Assembly (NCBI GenBank): GCA_004296775.1
Contig: RHGE01000059.1
Coordinates: 1 to 64,000, forward strand
Direction of reading: 5' to 3'
Origin: Marinilabiliaceae bacterium JC017
Lineage (GTDB): Bacteria > Bacteroidota > Bacteroidia > Bacteroidales > Marinilabiliaceae
DNA length: 64,000 bases
Shown: positions 1 through 10,001 of the stretch, one piece after another
Layout of the letters: each line of letters opens with the position of its first letter
How positions within the stretch are numbered: the stretch's first letter is position 1
Made by a program: the position numbers and the translations under genes
Notes under the pieces: generated by a model
Seen by the model: only the letters and a program-made list of their open reading frames with translations
The model's database searches: none
What the model was told of the DNA's origin: nothing

Positions 1-123
1 TTGGCCTTTCATGCTTTTGACGATATTGTATATAGAACCAGAGAACTTATCAGACCGAATAGGGTATTTGAAAGGAAAAAGAAACCAAAAAAGCTATACT
101 CAATGAATTACAAACGATTATGA
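1..123 (+). CDS. 3' end of a gene cut by the window edge, unidentified
   Basis: Frame 1 is open from the first base and stops at TGA 121-123, giving 40 residues with a strongly basic tail (ERKKKPKK near the end). There is no start inside the window. The Arg/Lys-rich C-terminus would suit a transposase or other DNA-binding protein, but no diagnostic motif is visible, so I give no function. It precedes the GH20 gene on the same strand with about 300 bp between them. Confidence 0.45.
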   Translation: MAFHAFDDIVYRTRELIRPNRVFERKKKPKKLYSMNYKRL

Positions 124-428
124 TAATGGCTTAACTAAACGACATTGAATTACGACTACTTTTTTAGGTACATATATTAAAGAATTACCAAAGGAATCTA
201 TATCTAAAAGTAAAAATCCATCAAGGATAGAATACTCAGATTCAATAACTAATAGCACGTCGAAAAAAATAAGATCTTGAAATAGGTATTTGTTATTTCG
301 AAATATTGTTTATGTATGAATGGTCTGCGTAATTACAAATGAACATGTTTTAGAATCATTGAACATACCTGATTTATCGTATCTCTAAATATTTCTGATT
401 TTTACCGATGAATTAGAAATTTTTAATC
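124..428. other. Intergenic stretch before the GH20 gene
   Basis: About 300 bp of AT-rich DNA. I see no ORF with protein-like content, no clear TAnnTTTG promoter element and no strong hairpin. The GH20 promoter probably lies here but I cannot place it. Confidence 0.5.
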
Positions 429-2765
429 ATGAGAAATCAAACAATGTTACTTTTTTTAGCTCTAATTTTGGCTACTGGGTGTACGGATAAATTTCTGAAA
501 AAAAAGGAATTAAATATTATCCCAATTCCTGCAAAAATTGTCCAAAATGAAGAAATATTCACTTTTTCTGCTAACACAACTATTCAAATAAATAGTCCTC
601 AACTTTTAGCTGGAATAGAAGTATTTCAATCAAGAATGAAATCAATTTCAGGAAAAGAATTACCAATTGCTAACGAATTAAAGGAAGCGTCTAAGAACAC
701 AATTCAAATACAGCTAAAATCAGATCTACCAGAGGAGGGATATGAATTAGATATTGATGCAAACAGAATCAAAATTAGTGCATCAACTCCCAATGGAGTA
801 TTTTATGCCTTCCAAACAATCCTTCAGCTCTGTCCTGCAGAGGTTTTTTCACCAGAAACAAATGATAATTTTCAATTTAAACTACCTGGATTGAAAATAG
901 AAGATCAACCTCAATTTAAATGGCGGGGTATGATGCTCGATGTATCACGACATTTTTATTCCAAAGAAGAAGTTTTGAAACTCATCGATCAACTAGCCCA
1001 GCATAAAATAAATGTCTTTCATTGGCATCTAGTTGACGATCAAGGGTGGCGTATTGAGATTAAGAAATATCCCAAATTGGCTAAAATTGGAGCATGGCGT
1101 GTTGATCGGGAACATCTACCATGGAATTCCCGGCCATTACAAAAGCAAGGGGAAAATGCCACTTATGGCGGATATTATACACAGGAAGAAATAAAGGAGG
1201 TAGTTAAATATGCAAGTAAACGGTTCATTACCGTAGTACCTGAAATTGAAATGCCAGGTCATACAACATCATCTCTTGCTGCATATCCGGAGTTTTCATG
1301 TACTGATGGTCCATTTTCGGTAATTCCAGGTGGAATATGGCCCATAACAGATATTTATTGTGCAGGAAAAGAAGAAACTTTTGCTTTTCTTGAAGATGTG
1401 CTAACTGAAGTAATGAGCTTATTTCCATCAAAGTATATTCATATTGGGGGAGATGAGGCAAATAAAAAAGAATGGAAAAAATGTGCAAATTGTCAAGCAA
1501 GGATTAAAAATGAAAAACTTACTAACGAACATGAACTTCAAAGCTATTTCATTAAAAGAATTGAACGCTTTATTAGCGATAATGGACGAATCCTTTTAGG
1601 TTGGGATGAGATTTTAGAAGGAGGATTAGCTCCAGGTGCAACAGTTATGAGTTGGAGAGGTTTTGAAGGTGGGATTGAAGCTGCTATGATGGGACATGAT
1701 GTTGTAATGACACCTACTTCGCATTGCTATCTTGATTATTACCAGGGACCTATGAACATGGAGCCAGAAGCCTTTAATGGATATATTCCATTACACAAAA
1801 CTTATTCATTTAATCCAGTTCCCGACGAATTAACAGATGAAGAAGCCCTGCATATTTTAGGTGGGCAAGGGAATCTATGGACGGAACATGTTCCTGTTGC
1901 CAATCATATGTATTATATGACATTTCCACGTATGGCAGCCATTTCCGAAGCTTTGTGGTCACCGCTTCAAAAAAGAAATTGGAGTAATTTTATTCAACGA
2001 CTTGAAAATCATTTCAAAGTATATGATATACAAGGAATAAATTACGCAAAAAGTATTTATACCGTTGAATTCGACACCCAATTTGATGAAACTTCAAAAA
2101 AAGTTAAAATTGAATTAAAAACAGAGGCTCCAGGAAAAGACATTTATTACACCTTGGATGGAACTATTCCTAATCAGACCTCTATCATGTATGAAAAACC
2201 TTTTGTTCTTGATGAATCTACTGAAATTAAGGCCCAAGTTTATGAAGAAAATCAACCCAAAGGGGACTTAGTTGTAAAAGATATAAAGATGCATAAGGGG
2301 ATAGCAAAAAGCATCAAATATCTATGCCCTTATAGTGAAAAATTTCCAGGTTCAGGCAAATATACATTGAACAATTGCTTAAGAGGATCAAAGAACTTTA
2401 ATGATAAGAAATGGTTAGGATATGAAGGAAATAATCTTGAGATCGTATACGATTTAAATCAAATTGAAGAGATTAATAAAGTACTTGTTGGTTGTTTGCA
2501 TAATGTGGATTCATGGATTTTCTTACCAAAGGAAATAAATGTTTGGGCTTCGAATGATGGTAAAACGTTTAATCATATTGCAAAGACAACTAATGAGCTA
2601 CCATTAAAAGAAAAATCTCAAATTGTAGATTTTGAATTAAATTTAAACCACACTAGAGCTAGATTTTTTAAAATTGAGGTTAAAAATCAAGGGCAAGCAC
2701 CAAAATGGCACAATGCTGCAGGATCTGATGTTTGGCTTTTCGTAGATGAAATTATTCTAGAATAA
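429..2765 (+). CDS. Beta-N-acetylhexosaminidase lipoprotein, GH20
   Basis: A predicted exo-beta-N-acetylhexosaminidase that removes terminal GlcNAc/GalNAc from glycans or chitin fragments. The N-terminus is a lipoprotein signal with lipobox ATGC (Cys18), so it should be anchored in the cell envelope. Order of parts: GH20 N-terminal alpha/beta domain (about 35-150), TIM-barrel catalytic domain (about 160-515) with the family signature HIGGDE, whose Asp342-Glu343 are the expected catalytic pair, a chitobiase C-terminal type segment (about 555-620, YYTLDGTIP), and a C-terminal galactose-binding/F5-8C-like domain (about 640-778). 778 aa is normal for Bacteroidota GH20 enzymes. ATG start with a clean lipoprotein signal. 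It is monocistronic with its own terminator. Substrate is not deducible. Family assignment is firm. Confidence 0.93.
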   Translation: MRNQTMLLFLALILATGCTDKFLKKKELNIIPIPAKIVQNEEIFTFSANTTIQINSPQLLAGIEVFQSRMKSISGKELPIANELKEASKNTIQIQLKSDLPEEGYELDIDANRIKISASTPNGVFYAFQTILQLCPAEVFSPETNDNFQFKLPGLKIEDQPQFKWRGMMLDVSRHFYSKEEVLKLIDQLAQHKINVFHWHLVDDQGWRIEIKKYPKLAKIGAWRVDREHLPWNSRPLQKQGENATYGGYYTQEEIKEVVKYASKRFITVVPEIEMPGHTTSSLAAYPEFSCTDGPFSVIPGGIWPITDIYCAGKEETFAFLEDVLTEVMSLFPSKYIHIGGDEANKKEWKKCANCQARIKNEKLTNEHELQSYFIKRIERFISDNGRILLGWDEILEGGLAPGATVMSWRGFEGGIEAAMMGHDVVMTPTSHCYLDYYQGPMNMEPEAFNGYIPLHKTYSFNPVPDELTDEEALHILGGQGNLWTEHVPVANHMYYMTFPRMAAISEALWSPLQKRNWSNFIQRLENHFKVYDIQGINYAKSIYTVEFDTQFDETSKKVKIELKTEAPGKDIYYTLDGTIPNQTSIMYEKPFVLDESTEIKAQVYEENQPKGDLVVKDIKMHKGIAKSIKYLCPYSEKFPGSGKYTLNNCLRGSKNFNDKKWLGYEGNNLEIVYDLNQIEEINKVLVGCLHNVDSWIFLPKEINVWASNDGKTFNHIAKTTNELPLKEKSQIVDFELNLNHTRARFFKIEVKNQGQAPKWHNAAGSDVWLFVDEIILE

Positions 2766-2792
2766 CAGATTTTCATTATTTGTTCTCAAATT

Positions 2793-2828
2793 AAGCGATT
2801 TTCTGAAAAATGAAAATCGCTTTTTTAT
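2793..2828 (+). terminator. Intrinsic terminator of the GH20 gene
   Basis: An 11-bp perfect stem AAGCGATTTTC / GAAAATCGCTT with an 8-nt loop is followed by T6, 27 bp after the GH20 stop codon. Confidence 0.85.
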
Positions 2829-3398
2829 TGATCATTACCAAAATAGCCACTTTTATCATCAAATTTAAATCATTAATATTCAAAATAATAATACTAGAAT
2901 TATATTGAAATAGAACGATTCAATTACGATTACATTTGAAAATGGTACCAGTGTTCATTCAGGGGTAAAGTTGTTTGCAATGGATAGAAGATTTTAATCA
3001 AGCTGGCTTGATTATTTCTACATTTCGGCAAACAACGCCAGAACTCCCTGAAATAAACAACCAAAAGAGGCTGAAAACACGCATTTCAACTAGCTGGCCA
3101 ATCTGCTCCTTATTTTTAAAAGAGCAGGTTTTAAGCTTCAGTTGCTATGGAAAAATATTCCCAAACTAATATTGTTGGTCATCGCCGTTATAAATATTGC
3201 CACCACTGCGATTAGGGGGAAAAAAATGAAGGTCAACAAGTATAAGGGACACAAAAACCGGAGATAAACTATTCTTTAACTTTAAATATGAAAATAGTTC
3301 AATATGAATTGATTTTAAATGCAATAGTAAAATTTTGAGCAGTTTAAAACATGTGATATTCGAGTCTTAGAATTGATATTATGTGTATCATATATATG
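2829..3398. other. Long intergenic stretch between convergent genes
   Basis: About 570 bp without a convincing gene. The only open frame (2975-3169, +) starts at TTG, has no ATG and a composition like random DNA. No repeat copy of the families seen elsewhere in the window was recognised. Confidence 0.5.
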
Positions 3399-3433
3399 AA
3401 AAAAGAACCGGCATACAACCGGTTCTTTTTTTA
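3399..3433 (-). terminator. Terminator after the gyrA/TPR unit
   Basis: Stem AAGAACCGG / CCGGTTCTT flanked by an A-run on the left and a T-run on the right; on the minus strand it follows the TPR gene stop by a few bases. The symmetric flanks allow bidirectional function. Confidence 0.85.
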
Positions 3434-3435
3434 TA

Positions 3436-4602
3436 CTAATTACTTCCTAATGATTCTATTTTTGCTTTAATTTCATTGTACTTATCCATTCTTTCAAAAC
3501 GATAATACAATCCCTTCAAGCTTTCCAGAACATCTGCATTTGTTGGTTCAGATTCAAGTGCTTTCTCCATATATGGCAATGCTTGTTCAAAAAATCCATC
3601 AGCCACTTTTTTGGCAGTCTCAAAATCTTTATAATCTGTTTTTTCATTGGCAATATTTGTCTGCTCAACTCCTTTATTGTAATAGATTACACCCAGATTA
3701 AATAATGAATTGAATAACTTACCATCAATTTCAAGACTCTTTTCATAGTTTTCAATTGCCTTTTCAGTATCTGTTGATTCATACAACACACCTCTGGCAT
3801 AATAGAAAGATGAATTCTCAGGATCTTTTTCAATCGCTGTATTCAAATATTCTAAAGCGGCCTCATTTTGCTTAGAACTTAAATAAAACTGAATCAATGA
3901 AGTTAATATGCGTTCGTCATCCGGATAAACTTCAAAACCTCTTTTTAAGTTTTCACCCATTTTTAACGAATCCTCAGTATTAGAATAAACCTGATTCAAC
4001 AACAAAACAGCATCTCCCCCTCCATACTTCAAATCAATGGATTGATCAAAGTATTTTTCGGCAGCTTCCCACTTTTCTGCATTATAAGCCGCTAACGCGC
4101 AATTGTAAACGATTGCCGTATCAACACCAGCAGCTTCTTCCTTAAACATATCCATTGCGCTGATATTAATCACACCTTCAAAAGCATTTAAAGCAGGAAC
4201 GTAACTATCCGAGTTGAAAGCATCAATAGCGGCATTAGTTAAATCTCCTTTAAAAAAGGTCAACGCAAATTTTATCTCTTTTTGATACTTATTTTTCTGT
4301 TTCCCTTTTGCATTTCCTTTTTTATCTAATTCTATCGCCTTTGTATAAAAATCATAAGCCTTCATGACTCCTTCGTCATCTTTATCATTTTTATACAATT
4401 CAGTATAAACTTTTGCTGCAGTTATATAAGTCTTTGGCCAATTCATGGACTTTTCATTCTCCATTGCAGCATCAATTGCTTTCTTCGCAGCGTCTAGATC
4501 ATTGCCACTTAGATACGTATCAGCTGCAGATACTTTCCCCTTTTGAGCAAATCCTGCTGTAACGGTCATCATAGCAATTACAAATAGTGCTAGTCTTTTC
4601 AT
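3436..4602 (-). CDS. Secreted tetratricopeptide-repeat protein
   Basis: 388 aa with a Sec signal peptide (MKRLALFVIAMM..., probable cleavage after GFAQ) followed by TPR-like helical repeats over most of the chain, clearest in the C-terminal half (YYARGVLYEST, NLGVIYYNKG). TPR arrays bind peptides or assemble complexes; no catalytic motif is visible. A start at 4653 would add 17 residues ahead of the signal peptide, so I chose the ATG at 4602. It lies about 47 bp behind gyrA on the same strand and ends at a strong terminator, so it is probably co-transcribed with gyrA. Two other secreted TPR proteins lie within 9 kb. The specific role is unknown. Confidence 0.85.
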   Translation of the reverse strand: MKRLALFVIAMMTVTAGFAQKGKVSAADTYLSGNDLDAAKKAIDAAMENEKSMNWPKTYITAAKVYTELYKNDKDDEGVMKAYDFYTKAIELDKKGNAKGKQKNKYQKEIKFALTFFKGDLTNAAIDAFNSDSYVPALNAFEGVINISAMDMFKEEAAGVDTAIVYNCALAAYNAEKWEAAEKYFDQSIDLKYGGGDAVLLLNQVYSNTEDSLKMGENLKRGFEVYPDDERILTSLIQFYLSSKQNEAALEYLNTAIEKDPENSSFYYARGVLYESTDTEKAIENYEKSLEIDGKLFNSLFNLGVIYYNKGVEQTNIANEKTDYKDFETAKKVADGFFEQALPYMEKALESEPTNADVLESLKGLYYRFERMDKYNEIKAKIESLGSN

Positions 4603-4649
4603 TTTAAAGTGTTTTATAAAGTGATTTTGGCGTAAATATACAATTATTA

Positions 4650-7166
4650 TCAATCATTCATTTGTTCTGAGGGATTTTCATCTACCGGTCCTTCTCCTTC
4701 TGGCAATTCCTCATCGAGATTATGCTCCGTATTAACCTTCGCTACTGAAGCTATCTCATCTTGTTTTTTCGAAAGATTAATAAGACGTACGCCCTGCGTT
4801 GCTCTACCTGTTACGCGCATACTCTCCACTGCTAATCTGATGGCAATTCCCGAACGGTTGATAATCATCAAATCATTCTCATCAGTCACATTTTTTATAG
4901 AAATCAAAGCGCCTGTTTTATCGCTTATCTTCATCGTTTTAACACCTTTACCCCCACGGTTAGTGACCCGATAATCTTCGATCTTAGAACGTTTTCCATA
5001 TCCTTTTTCAGAAATAACCAAGACATCCTCATGCTCACTGGTTACACATATCATTCCAACAACTTCATCCTTTGAGTTGTCCATGCTTATACCTCTGACT
5101 CCGGATCCGGTACGACCAATACACCTTACTTGTTGCTCATTAAATCGAATAGCTCTACCTGTAAGAGTAGCCATCAATATCTCAGCATTTCCATTGGTCA
5201 ATCGAGCTTCAAGTAATTCATCATTGTCTTTAATGGTAATAGCGTTCACACCATTTTGACGAGGACGGGAATAATCTTTTAATAAGGATTTTTTAATAAT
5301 TCCTCGCTTCGTTCCCATTATGAGATAATGACTAGTTGTATAATCTTCATCATTTAATCGCATAACCTTAATAAATGCTTTTACCTGATCATCCGAATCA
5401 ATGTTTAGCAGATTTTGAATGGCTCTTCCTTTGGAGTTCTTTGAACCTTCAGGAATTTCATATACTTTTAACCAGAAACATCTACCCTTCTTAGTAAAGA
5501 ACAACATCGTATTATGCATAGATGCAGGATAAATATGCTCAATGAAGTCCTCATCTCTAGTGGTTGATCCTTTGGATCCAATACCTCCCCGGTGCTGAGT
5601 TTTAAATTCTGCTAATGGTGTACGTTTAATGTATCCTAAATGCGAAACTGTGATAATCATCTCTTCATCTGCATAGAAATCTTCAGGATTAAACTCTTCA
5701 GAACTATACACTATTTCAGTACGGCGATTATCTCCATATTTCTCTTTTACTTCTATGAGCTCATCTTTGATAATATTCATTCTTAATTGAACATTCTCCA
5801 AGATCTCTTTAAATCTTGCGATTTCTTTCAATAGAGCTTCATATTCATCATGTAATTTATCTTGCTCCAGGCCAGTAAGTTGACGCAAACGCATATCTAC
5901 AATCGCCCGGGCTTGAATCTCTGACAGATCGAACCGTGCTATTAATGTCTCACGGGCTTCATCTGGAGTTTGAGCACCACGAATTATCTTGATAACCTCG
6001 TCTATATGATCACTGGCAATAATTAACCCTTCCAGAATATGAGCACGCTTTTCAGCTTGTTCCAACTCAAACTGTGTTCTTCGAGTAACTACCTCATGCC
6101 TATGCTCTACAAAACACTTAACTATTCCTTTCAGGTTTAATAATTGCGGCCGTCCATTAACTAAGGCTATATTATTAACACCAAAAGATGTTTGCAGAGA
6201 TGTATATTTAAATAGGTGATTTAATACAACATTAGCTATAGCATCTTTTTTAAGATCTACCACTATGCGCATTCCCTGCCGGTCAGATTCATCATTTACA
6301 TTGGTAATACCTTCAATTTTCTTTTCATTAACAAGGTCTGCAATTTTAATGATCAGCTCTGCTTTATTTACCAGGTAAGGTATCTCAGTGATAATTATTT
6401 TTTCTCGACCGTTGGCTTCTGTTTCAATGTCTGTTTTGGCTCGAATTATTACTCTTCCCCGGCCTGTATCATAGGCTTCTTTAACACCCTGATAGCCGTA
6501 AATAATTCCACCGGTAGGGAAATCTGGCGCCTTGATATACTGAATAAGTCCATCATTTTCTATTTCCGGATTATCAATATATGAAATGATGGCGTCAATT
6601 GAATCATTTAAGTTGTGCGGAGGCATATTGGTTGCCATACCAACTGCAATACCTGAAGCACCATTCACTAATAAGTTAGGGATACGTGTAGGAAGGACTG
6701 TTGGCTCTTTTAATGAATCATCAAAGTTTAGTTGATAATCTACAGTGTTTTTATCAATGTCTACCAACATCTCTTCGGCCAACTTTCCCAGTCGGGCTTC
6801 TGTGTAACGCATAGCTGCCGGACTATCACCATCTACTGATCCGAAGTTTCCTTGGCCATCAATTAACGGATATCTTAAAGACCAATCCTGAGCCATTCTC
6901 ACCATGGCAAAATAAACAGAAGAGTCACCATGAGGGTGAAACTTACCTAAAACCTCCCCTACAATTCTCGCGGATTTTTTATAGGGTTTGTTTGAAGCTA
7001 CTCCCAATTCACTCATTCCATACAAAACCCGCCTGTGAACAGGCTTAAATCCATCGCGTACATCAGGCAATGCACGTGATACGATTACCGACATCGAATA
7101 ATCGATGTAGGCAGATTTCATTTCATCTTCAATGTTTATTTTTATTATTTTCTCTCCTTCAGCCAT
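4650..7166 (-). CDS. gyrA: DNA gyrase subunit A
   Basis: Type IIA topoisomerase subunit that breaks and rejoins DNA and, with GyrB, introduces negative supercoils. 838 aa, full length. The N-terminal winged-helix/tower region shows the quinolone-pocket sequence [17 protein letters not shown] and the catalytic tyrosine Tyr121 in [12 protein letters not shown]. The coiled-coil gate follows. The C-terminal beta-pinwheel contains a GyrA-box-like QHRGGIGS and blades such as [11 protein letters not shown], then an acidic tail. The box argues for GyrA over ParC. Residue 86, equivalent to E. coli Asp87, is Phe; Ser82 (E. coli Ser83) is retained. ATG start at 7166. A hairpin followed by T's lies just upstream on the same strand. 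gyrB is not in the window. Confidence 0.96.
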   Translation of the reverse strand: MAEGEKIIKINIEDEMKSAYIDYSMSVIVSRALPDVRDGFKPVHRRVLYGMSELGVASNKPYKKSARIVGEVLGKFHPHGDSSVYFAMVRMAQDWSLRYPLIDGQGNFGSVDGDSPAAMRYTEARLGKLAEEMLVDIDKNTVDYQLNFDDSLKEPTVLPTRIPNLLVNGASGIAVGMATNMPPHNLNDSIDAIISYIDNPEIENDGLIQYIKAPDFPTGGIIYGYQGVKEAYDTGRGRVIIRAKTDIETEANGREKIIITEIPYLVNKAELIIKIADLVNEKKIEGITNVNDESDRQGMRIVVDLKKDAIANVVLNHLFKYTSLQTSFGVNNIALVNGRPQLLNLKGIVKCFVEHRHEVVTRRTQFELEQAEKRAHILEGLIIASDHIDEVIKIIRGAQTPDEARETLIARFDLSEIQARAIVDMRLRQLTGLEQDKLHDEYEALLKEIARFKEILENVQLRMNIIKDELIEVKEKYGDNRRTEIVYSSEEFNPEDFYADEEMIITVSHLGYIKRTPLAEFKTQHRGGIGSKGSTTRDEDFIEHIYPASMHNTMLFFTKKGRCFWLKVYEIPEGSKNSKGRAIQNLLNIDSDDQVKAFIKVMRLNDEDYTTSHYLIMGTKRGIIKKSLLKDYSRPRQNGVNAITIKDNDELLEARLTNGNAEILMATLTGRAIRFNEQQVRCIGRTGSGVRGISMDNSKDEVVGMICVTSEHEDVLVISEKGYGKRSKIEDYRVTNRGGKGVKTMKISDKTGALISIKNVTDENDLMIINRSGIAIRLAVESMRVTGRATQGVRLINLSKKQDEIASVAKVNTEHNLDEELPEGEGPVDENPSEQMND

Positions 7167-7200
7167 TTATGCTTGATTTTTTTTAGTTGACGAAAACAAT

Positions 7201-7229
7201 AAAAAATGGCTTAAAACCAGCCATTTTTT
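7201..7229 (-). promoter_or_regulatory. Terminator-like hairpin upstream of gyrA
   Basis: Perfect 11-bp inverted repeat AAAAAATGGCT / AGCCATTTTTT with a 7-nt loop, 35 bp before the gyrA ATG. Read toward gyrA it is a stem ending in T6, like an intrinsic terminator in the 5' leader. It could be an attenuator, or simply a terminator if transcription of gyrA starts downstream. No gene ends here, because gyrA and clpC are divergent, which makes a plain terminator less obvious. Confidence 0.5.
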
Positions 7230-7433
7230 GAACGCACTAATTTAACTAATATCCCCCTAATCCAAAAAGGAAAGAGCATACAATTTATCAACAATTACGA
7301 AGGATTGTAGGCATTAATAGTTTTTGTGCTAATTTTGAAAATTGTAAAGGAATTTACTAATTTCAGAACTTAAAGAAACCAAAAACATAACAAATTTGTT
7401 AATACAACAAATTAAAATGCATCAATTAGTAAT

Positions 7434-9950
7434 ATGGATTTGAATTTTTCTCCCCGAATAAGGGACGTCATTTCATACAGCAAAGAAGAAGCGGAGAGAT
7501 TGGGAAATCATTTTATTTCCCCTGAGCATATTATGCTTGGAATTTTACGCGATGGTGAAGGAACCGCTATTGAAATTCTAGAACAACTAAATGTTGATTT
7601 TTTCAAAATAAAAACAGCTATTGAAAAAGAATTAAAAGCAGAAAAACCTCATAATTCAGATAATTTGCCCCTTTTAAAATCTGCTGAACGAGTACTTAAA
7701 CTAGTGCATTTAGAAGCAAGAGCACTAAAAAGTGATCAAATTAATACGGGGCATTTGTTATTAGCTTTATTAAAGGAAAAAAGTAGTATAATTTGGGAAA
7801 TTATGGCAGAAGAAAACATTCAATATCAACGAATCAGACAACTGATGGAGCAGCAAGCCAAGCCAATGGCTAAGGCTGAATATCCTGAGGACGACGATCA
7901 GGATGGCCCATTTTCATCATCAGGAGGAGGTACCGAAGGCAGTAAATCAACCGCCAAAACAGGATCAGAAACTCCAGTTTTAGACAATTTTGGTATTGAT
8001 ATTACCAAAGCAGCTGAGGAGGGACGCCTGGACCCAATCGTTGGCCGGGAAAGAGAAATAGAACGATTAGCACAAATATTAAGCCGTAGAAAAAAGAATA
8101 ATCCGATATTGATTGGAGAGCCTGGTGTTGGTAAATCTGCTATTGCTGAAGGCCTTGCTATTCGAATTGTTGAGAAAAAAGTTTCCAGAGTTTTGTTTGA
8201 CAAGCGAGTGGTAACACTTGATTTAGCGTCGATTGTAGCCGGAACTAAATACAGAGGACAATTTGAAGAGCGGATGAAGGCCATTCTAAATGAATTAAGC
8301 CGAAATCCTAACATCATCTTATTTATCGATGAAATTCATACGATTGTAGGAGCTGGTGGGGCTACGGGTTCTTTAGATGCCGCCAATATGCTAAAACCGG
8401 CCCTGGCACGAGGTGAAATTCAATGTATTGGTGCTACAACTTTGGATGAATACCGCCAACACATTGAAAAAGATGGAGCACTTGAAAGAAGGTTTCAAAA
8501 AGTAATGATTGAACCTACTTCTCTGGATGAGACGGTTGAAATTCTAAATAATATTAAAGAAAAATACGAAGATCATCACAATGTAAACTATACGCATGAA
8601 GCTATAACGGCTTGCGTAAAACTTACAGAAAGATATATTACCGACCGACACCTGCCGGATAAAGCCATTGATGCATTAGATGAAGCAGGTTCCCGTGTGC
8701 ATATTTCCAATATTGTGGTACCGGAAACCATTCTGAATGTAGAAAAAGAGATTGAAGAGACAAAAGAGAACAAAATTAAAGCAGTAAAGGCCCAAAATTT
8801 CGAATTAGCTGCTAGTTTCAGAGATAAAGAAAAAGGTTTATTAGAAGAACTAGACACTGCGAAAAATAAATGGGAAGAAGAGCTTCAACAACACAGAGAA
8901 ACTGTTGACGAAGAAAAAGTTGCAGAAGTTGTAGCAATGATGACTGGCATCCCTGTACAACGTGTTGCTCAGGCTGAAGGATTCCGATTATTACAAATGG
9001 GCAAAGAGTTAAACGGAAGCGTCATAGGACAAGACGAAGCAATTAAAAAAATCGTTAAATCCATTCAACGAAATCGCGCCGGACTGAAAGATCCTAACCG
9101 TCCGATTGGCTCCTTCGTATTTCTAGGCCCTACAGGGGTTGGAAAAACACATCTGGCAAAGGTATTAGCAAAATACTTATTTGATACCACCGAAGCATTA
9201 ATCCGAATTGATATGAGTGAATACATGGAGAAATTTTCCGTATCAAGACTGGTTGGAGCTCCTCCTGGATATGTTGGATATGAAGAAGGTGGACAATTAA
9301 CAGAAAAAGTACGCCGTCGTCCTTATGCGGTAGTATTGCTGGATGAAATTGAGAAAGCACACCCAGATGTTTTTAATCTTTTATTGCAGGTACTCGATGA
9401 AGGTAGGTTAACCGATAGTCTGGGACGTAGAGTTGACTTCAAAAATACCATCATAATCATGACATCCAATATTGGTACGCGTGAGCTTAAAGATTTTGGT
9501 CGTGGAGTTGGCTTTTCTACTCCCAATAGAGAAACCGATCATGAATATGCCAAAGGTGTCATTGAAAAAGCACTCAAGAAAGCGTTTGCTCCCGAATTCC
9601 TAAATCGTATCGATGATGTTGTTGTATTCAACAGTCTTAACAAAGAGGACATTCACAAAATCATCGATATAGAACTTAAAGGTTTATACGAACGCGTTGA
9701 GGCCTTAGGATACACCTTAAACTTGACGGATAAAGCAAAAGATTTTATTGCCACCAAAGGTTATGATGTACAGTATGGAGCTCGACCATTGAAAAGAGCC
9801 ATTCAAAAATATCTTGAAGATGAAATGGCTGAAGTTATTATTCAGGCAAGTGTTTCAGAAGGAGATATTATTAAGGTAGATTTTGATGATAAGACCGAAA
9901 AGATTGTGATGTCGGTTGAAGGCAAAACAAAACCTGAAGAAAGTAATTAA
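7434..9950 (+). CDS. clpC: ATP-dependent Clp protease ATP-binding subunit ClpC
   Basis: Hsp100 unfoldase that feeds proteins to ClpP. 838 aa. Parts: two N-terminal Clp repeats (about 1-145), a linker rich in Gly/Ser/acidic residues, AAA+ module 1 with Walker A GEPGVGKS (228-235) and Walker B-type LFIDEIHT, a short middle domain with a UVR-like segment (about 446-473), AAA+ module 2 with Walker A GPTGVGKT (565-572), and a C-terminal small domain. The loop VGF (692-694) is the expected ClpP-docking tripeptide, and the short M-domain separates it from ClpB. ATG at 7434. A plausible -7 element TAATTTTG lies at 7330-7337. Monocistronic, with a terminator right behind. Confidence 0.95.
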   Translation: MDLNFSPRIRDVISYSKEEAERLGNHFISPEHIMLGILRDGEGTAIEILEQLNVDFFKIKTAIEKELKAEKPHNSDNLPLLKSAERVLKLVHLEARALKSDQINTGHLLLALLKEKSSIIWEIMAEENIQYQRIRQLMEQQAKPMAKAEYPEDDDQDGPFSSSGGGTEGSKSTAKTGSETPVLDNFGIDITKAAEEGRLDPIVGREREIERLAQILSRRKKNNPILIGEPGVGKSAIAEGLAIRIVEKKVSRVLFDKRVVTLDLASIVAGTKYRGQFEERMKAILNELSRNPNIILFIDEIHTIVGAGGATGSLDAANMLKPALARGEIQCIGATTLDEYRQHIEKDGALERRFQKVMIEPTSLDETVEILNNIKEKYEDHHNVNYTHEAITACVKLTERYITDRHLPDKAIDALDEAGSRVHISNIVVPETILNVEKEIEETKENKIKAVKAQNFELAASFRDKEKGLLEELDTAKNKWEEELQQHRETVDEEKVAEVVAMMTGIPVQRVAQAEGFRLLQMGKELNGSVIGQDEAIKKIVKSIQRNRAGLKDPNRPIGSFVFLGPTGVGKTHLAKVLAKYLFDTTEALIRIDMSEYMEKFSVSRLVGAPPGYVGYEEGGQLTEKVRRRPYAVVLLDEIEKAHPDVFNLLLQVLDEGRLTDSLGRRVDFKNTIIIMTSNIGTRELKDFGRGVGFSTPNRETDHEYAKGVIEKALKKAFAPEFLNRIDDVVVFNSLNKEDIHKIIDIELKGLYERVEALGYTLNLTDKAKDFIATKGYDVQYGARPLKRAIQKYLEDEMAEVIIQASVSEGDIIKVDFDDKTEKIVMSVEGKTKPEESN

Positions 9951-9961
9951 TTACATAGATC

Positions 9962-9991
9962 AAAAAGTCGGAATTTTATTCCGACTTTTTT
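9962..9991. terminator. Bidirectional terminator between clpC and a convergent TPR gene
   Basis: Stem AAAAGTCGG / CCGACTTTT with an A-run before and a T-run after. It sits between the clpC stop (9950) and the stop of the convergent gene (10002), so it can serve both. Confidence 0.85.
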
Positions 9992-10001
9992 CTTTGACTA
10001 T

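Noticed and set aside
2975-3169. 64-codon frame after the GH20 gene
   Set aside because: TTG start, no ATG, random-looking composition, not followed by a terminator.
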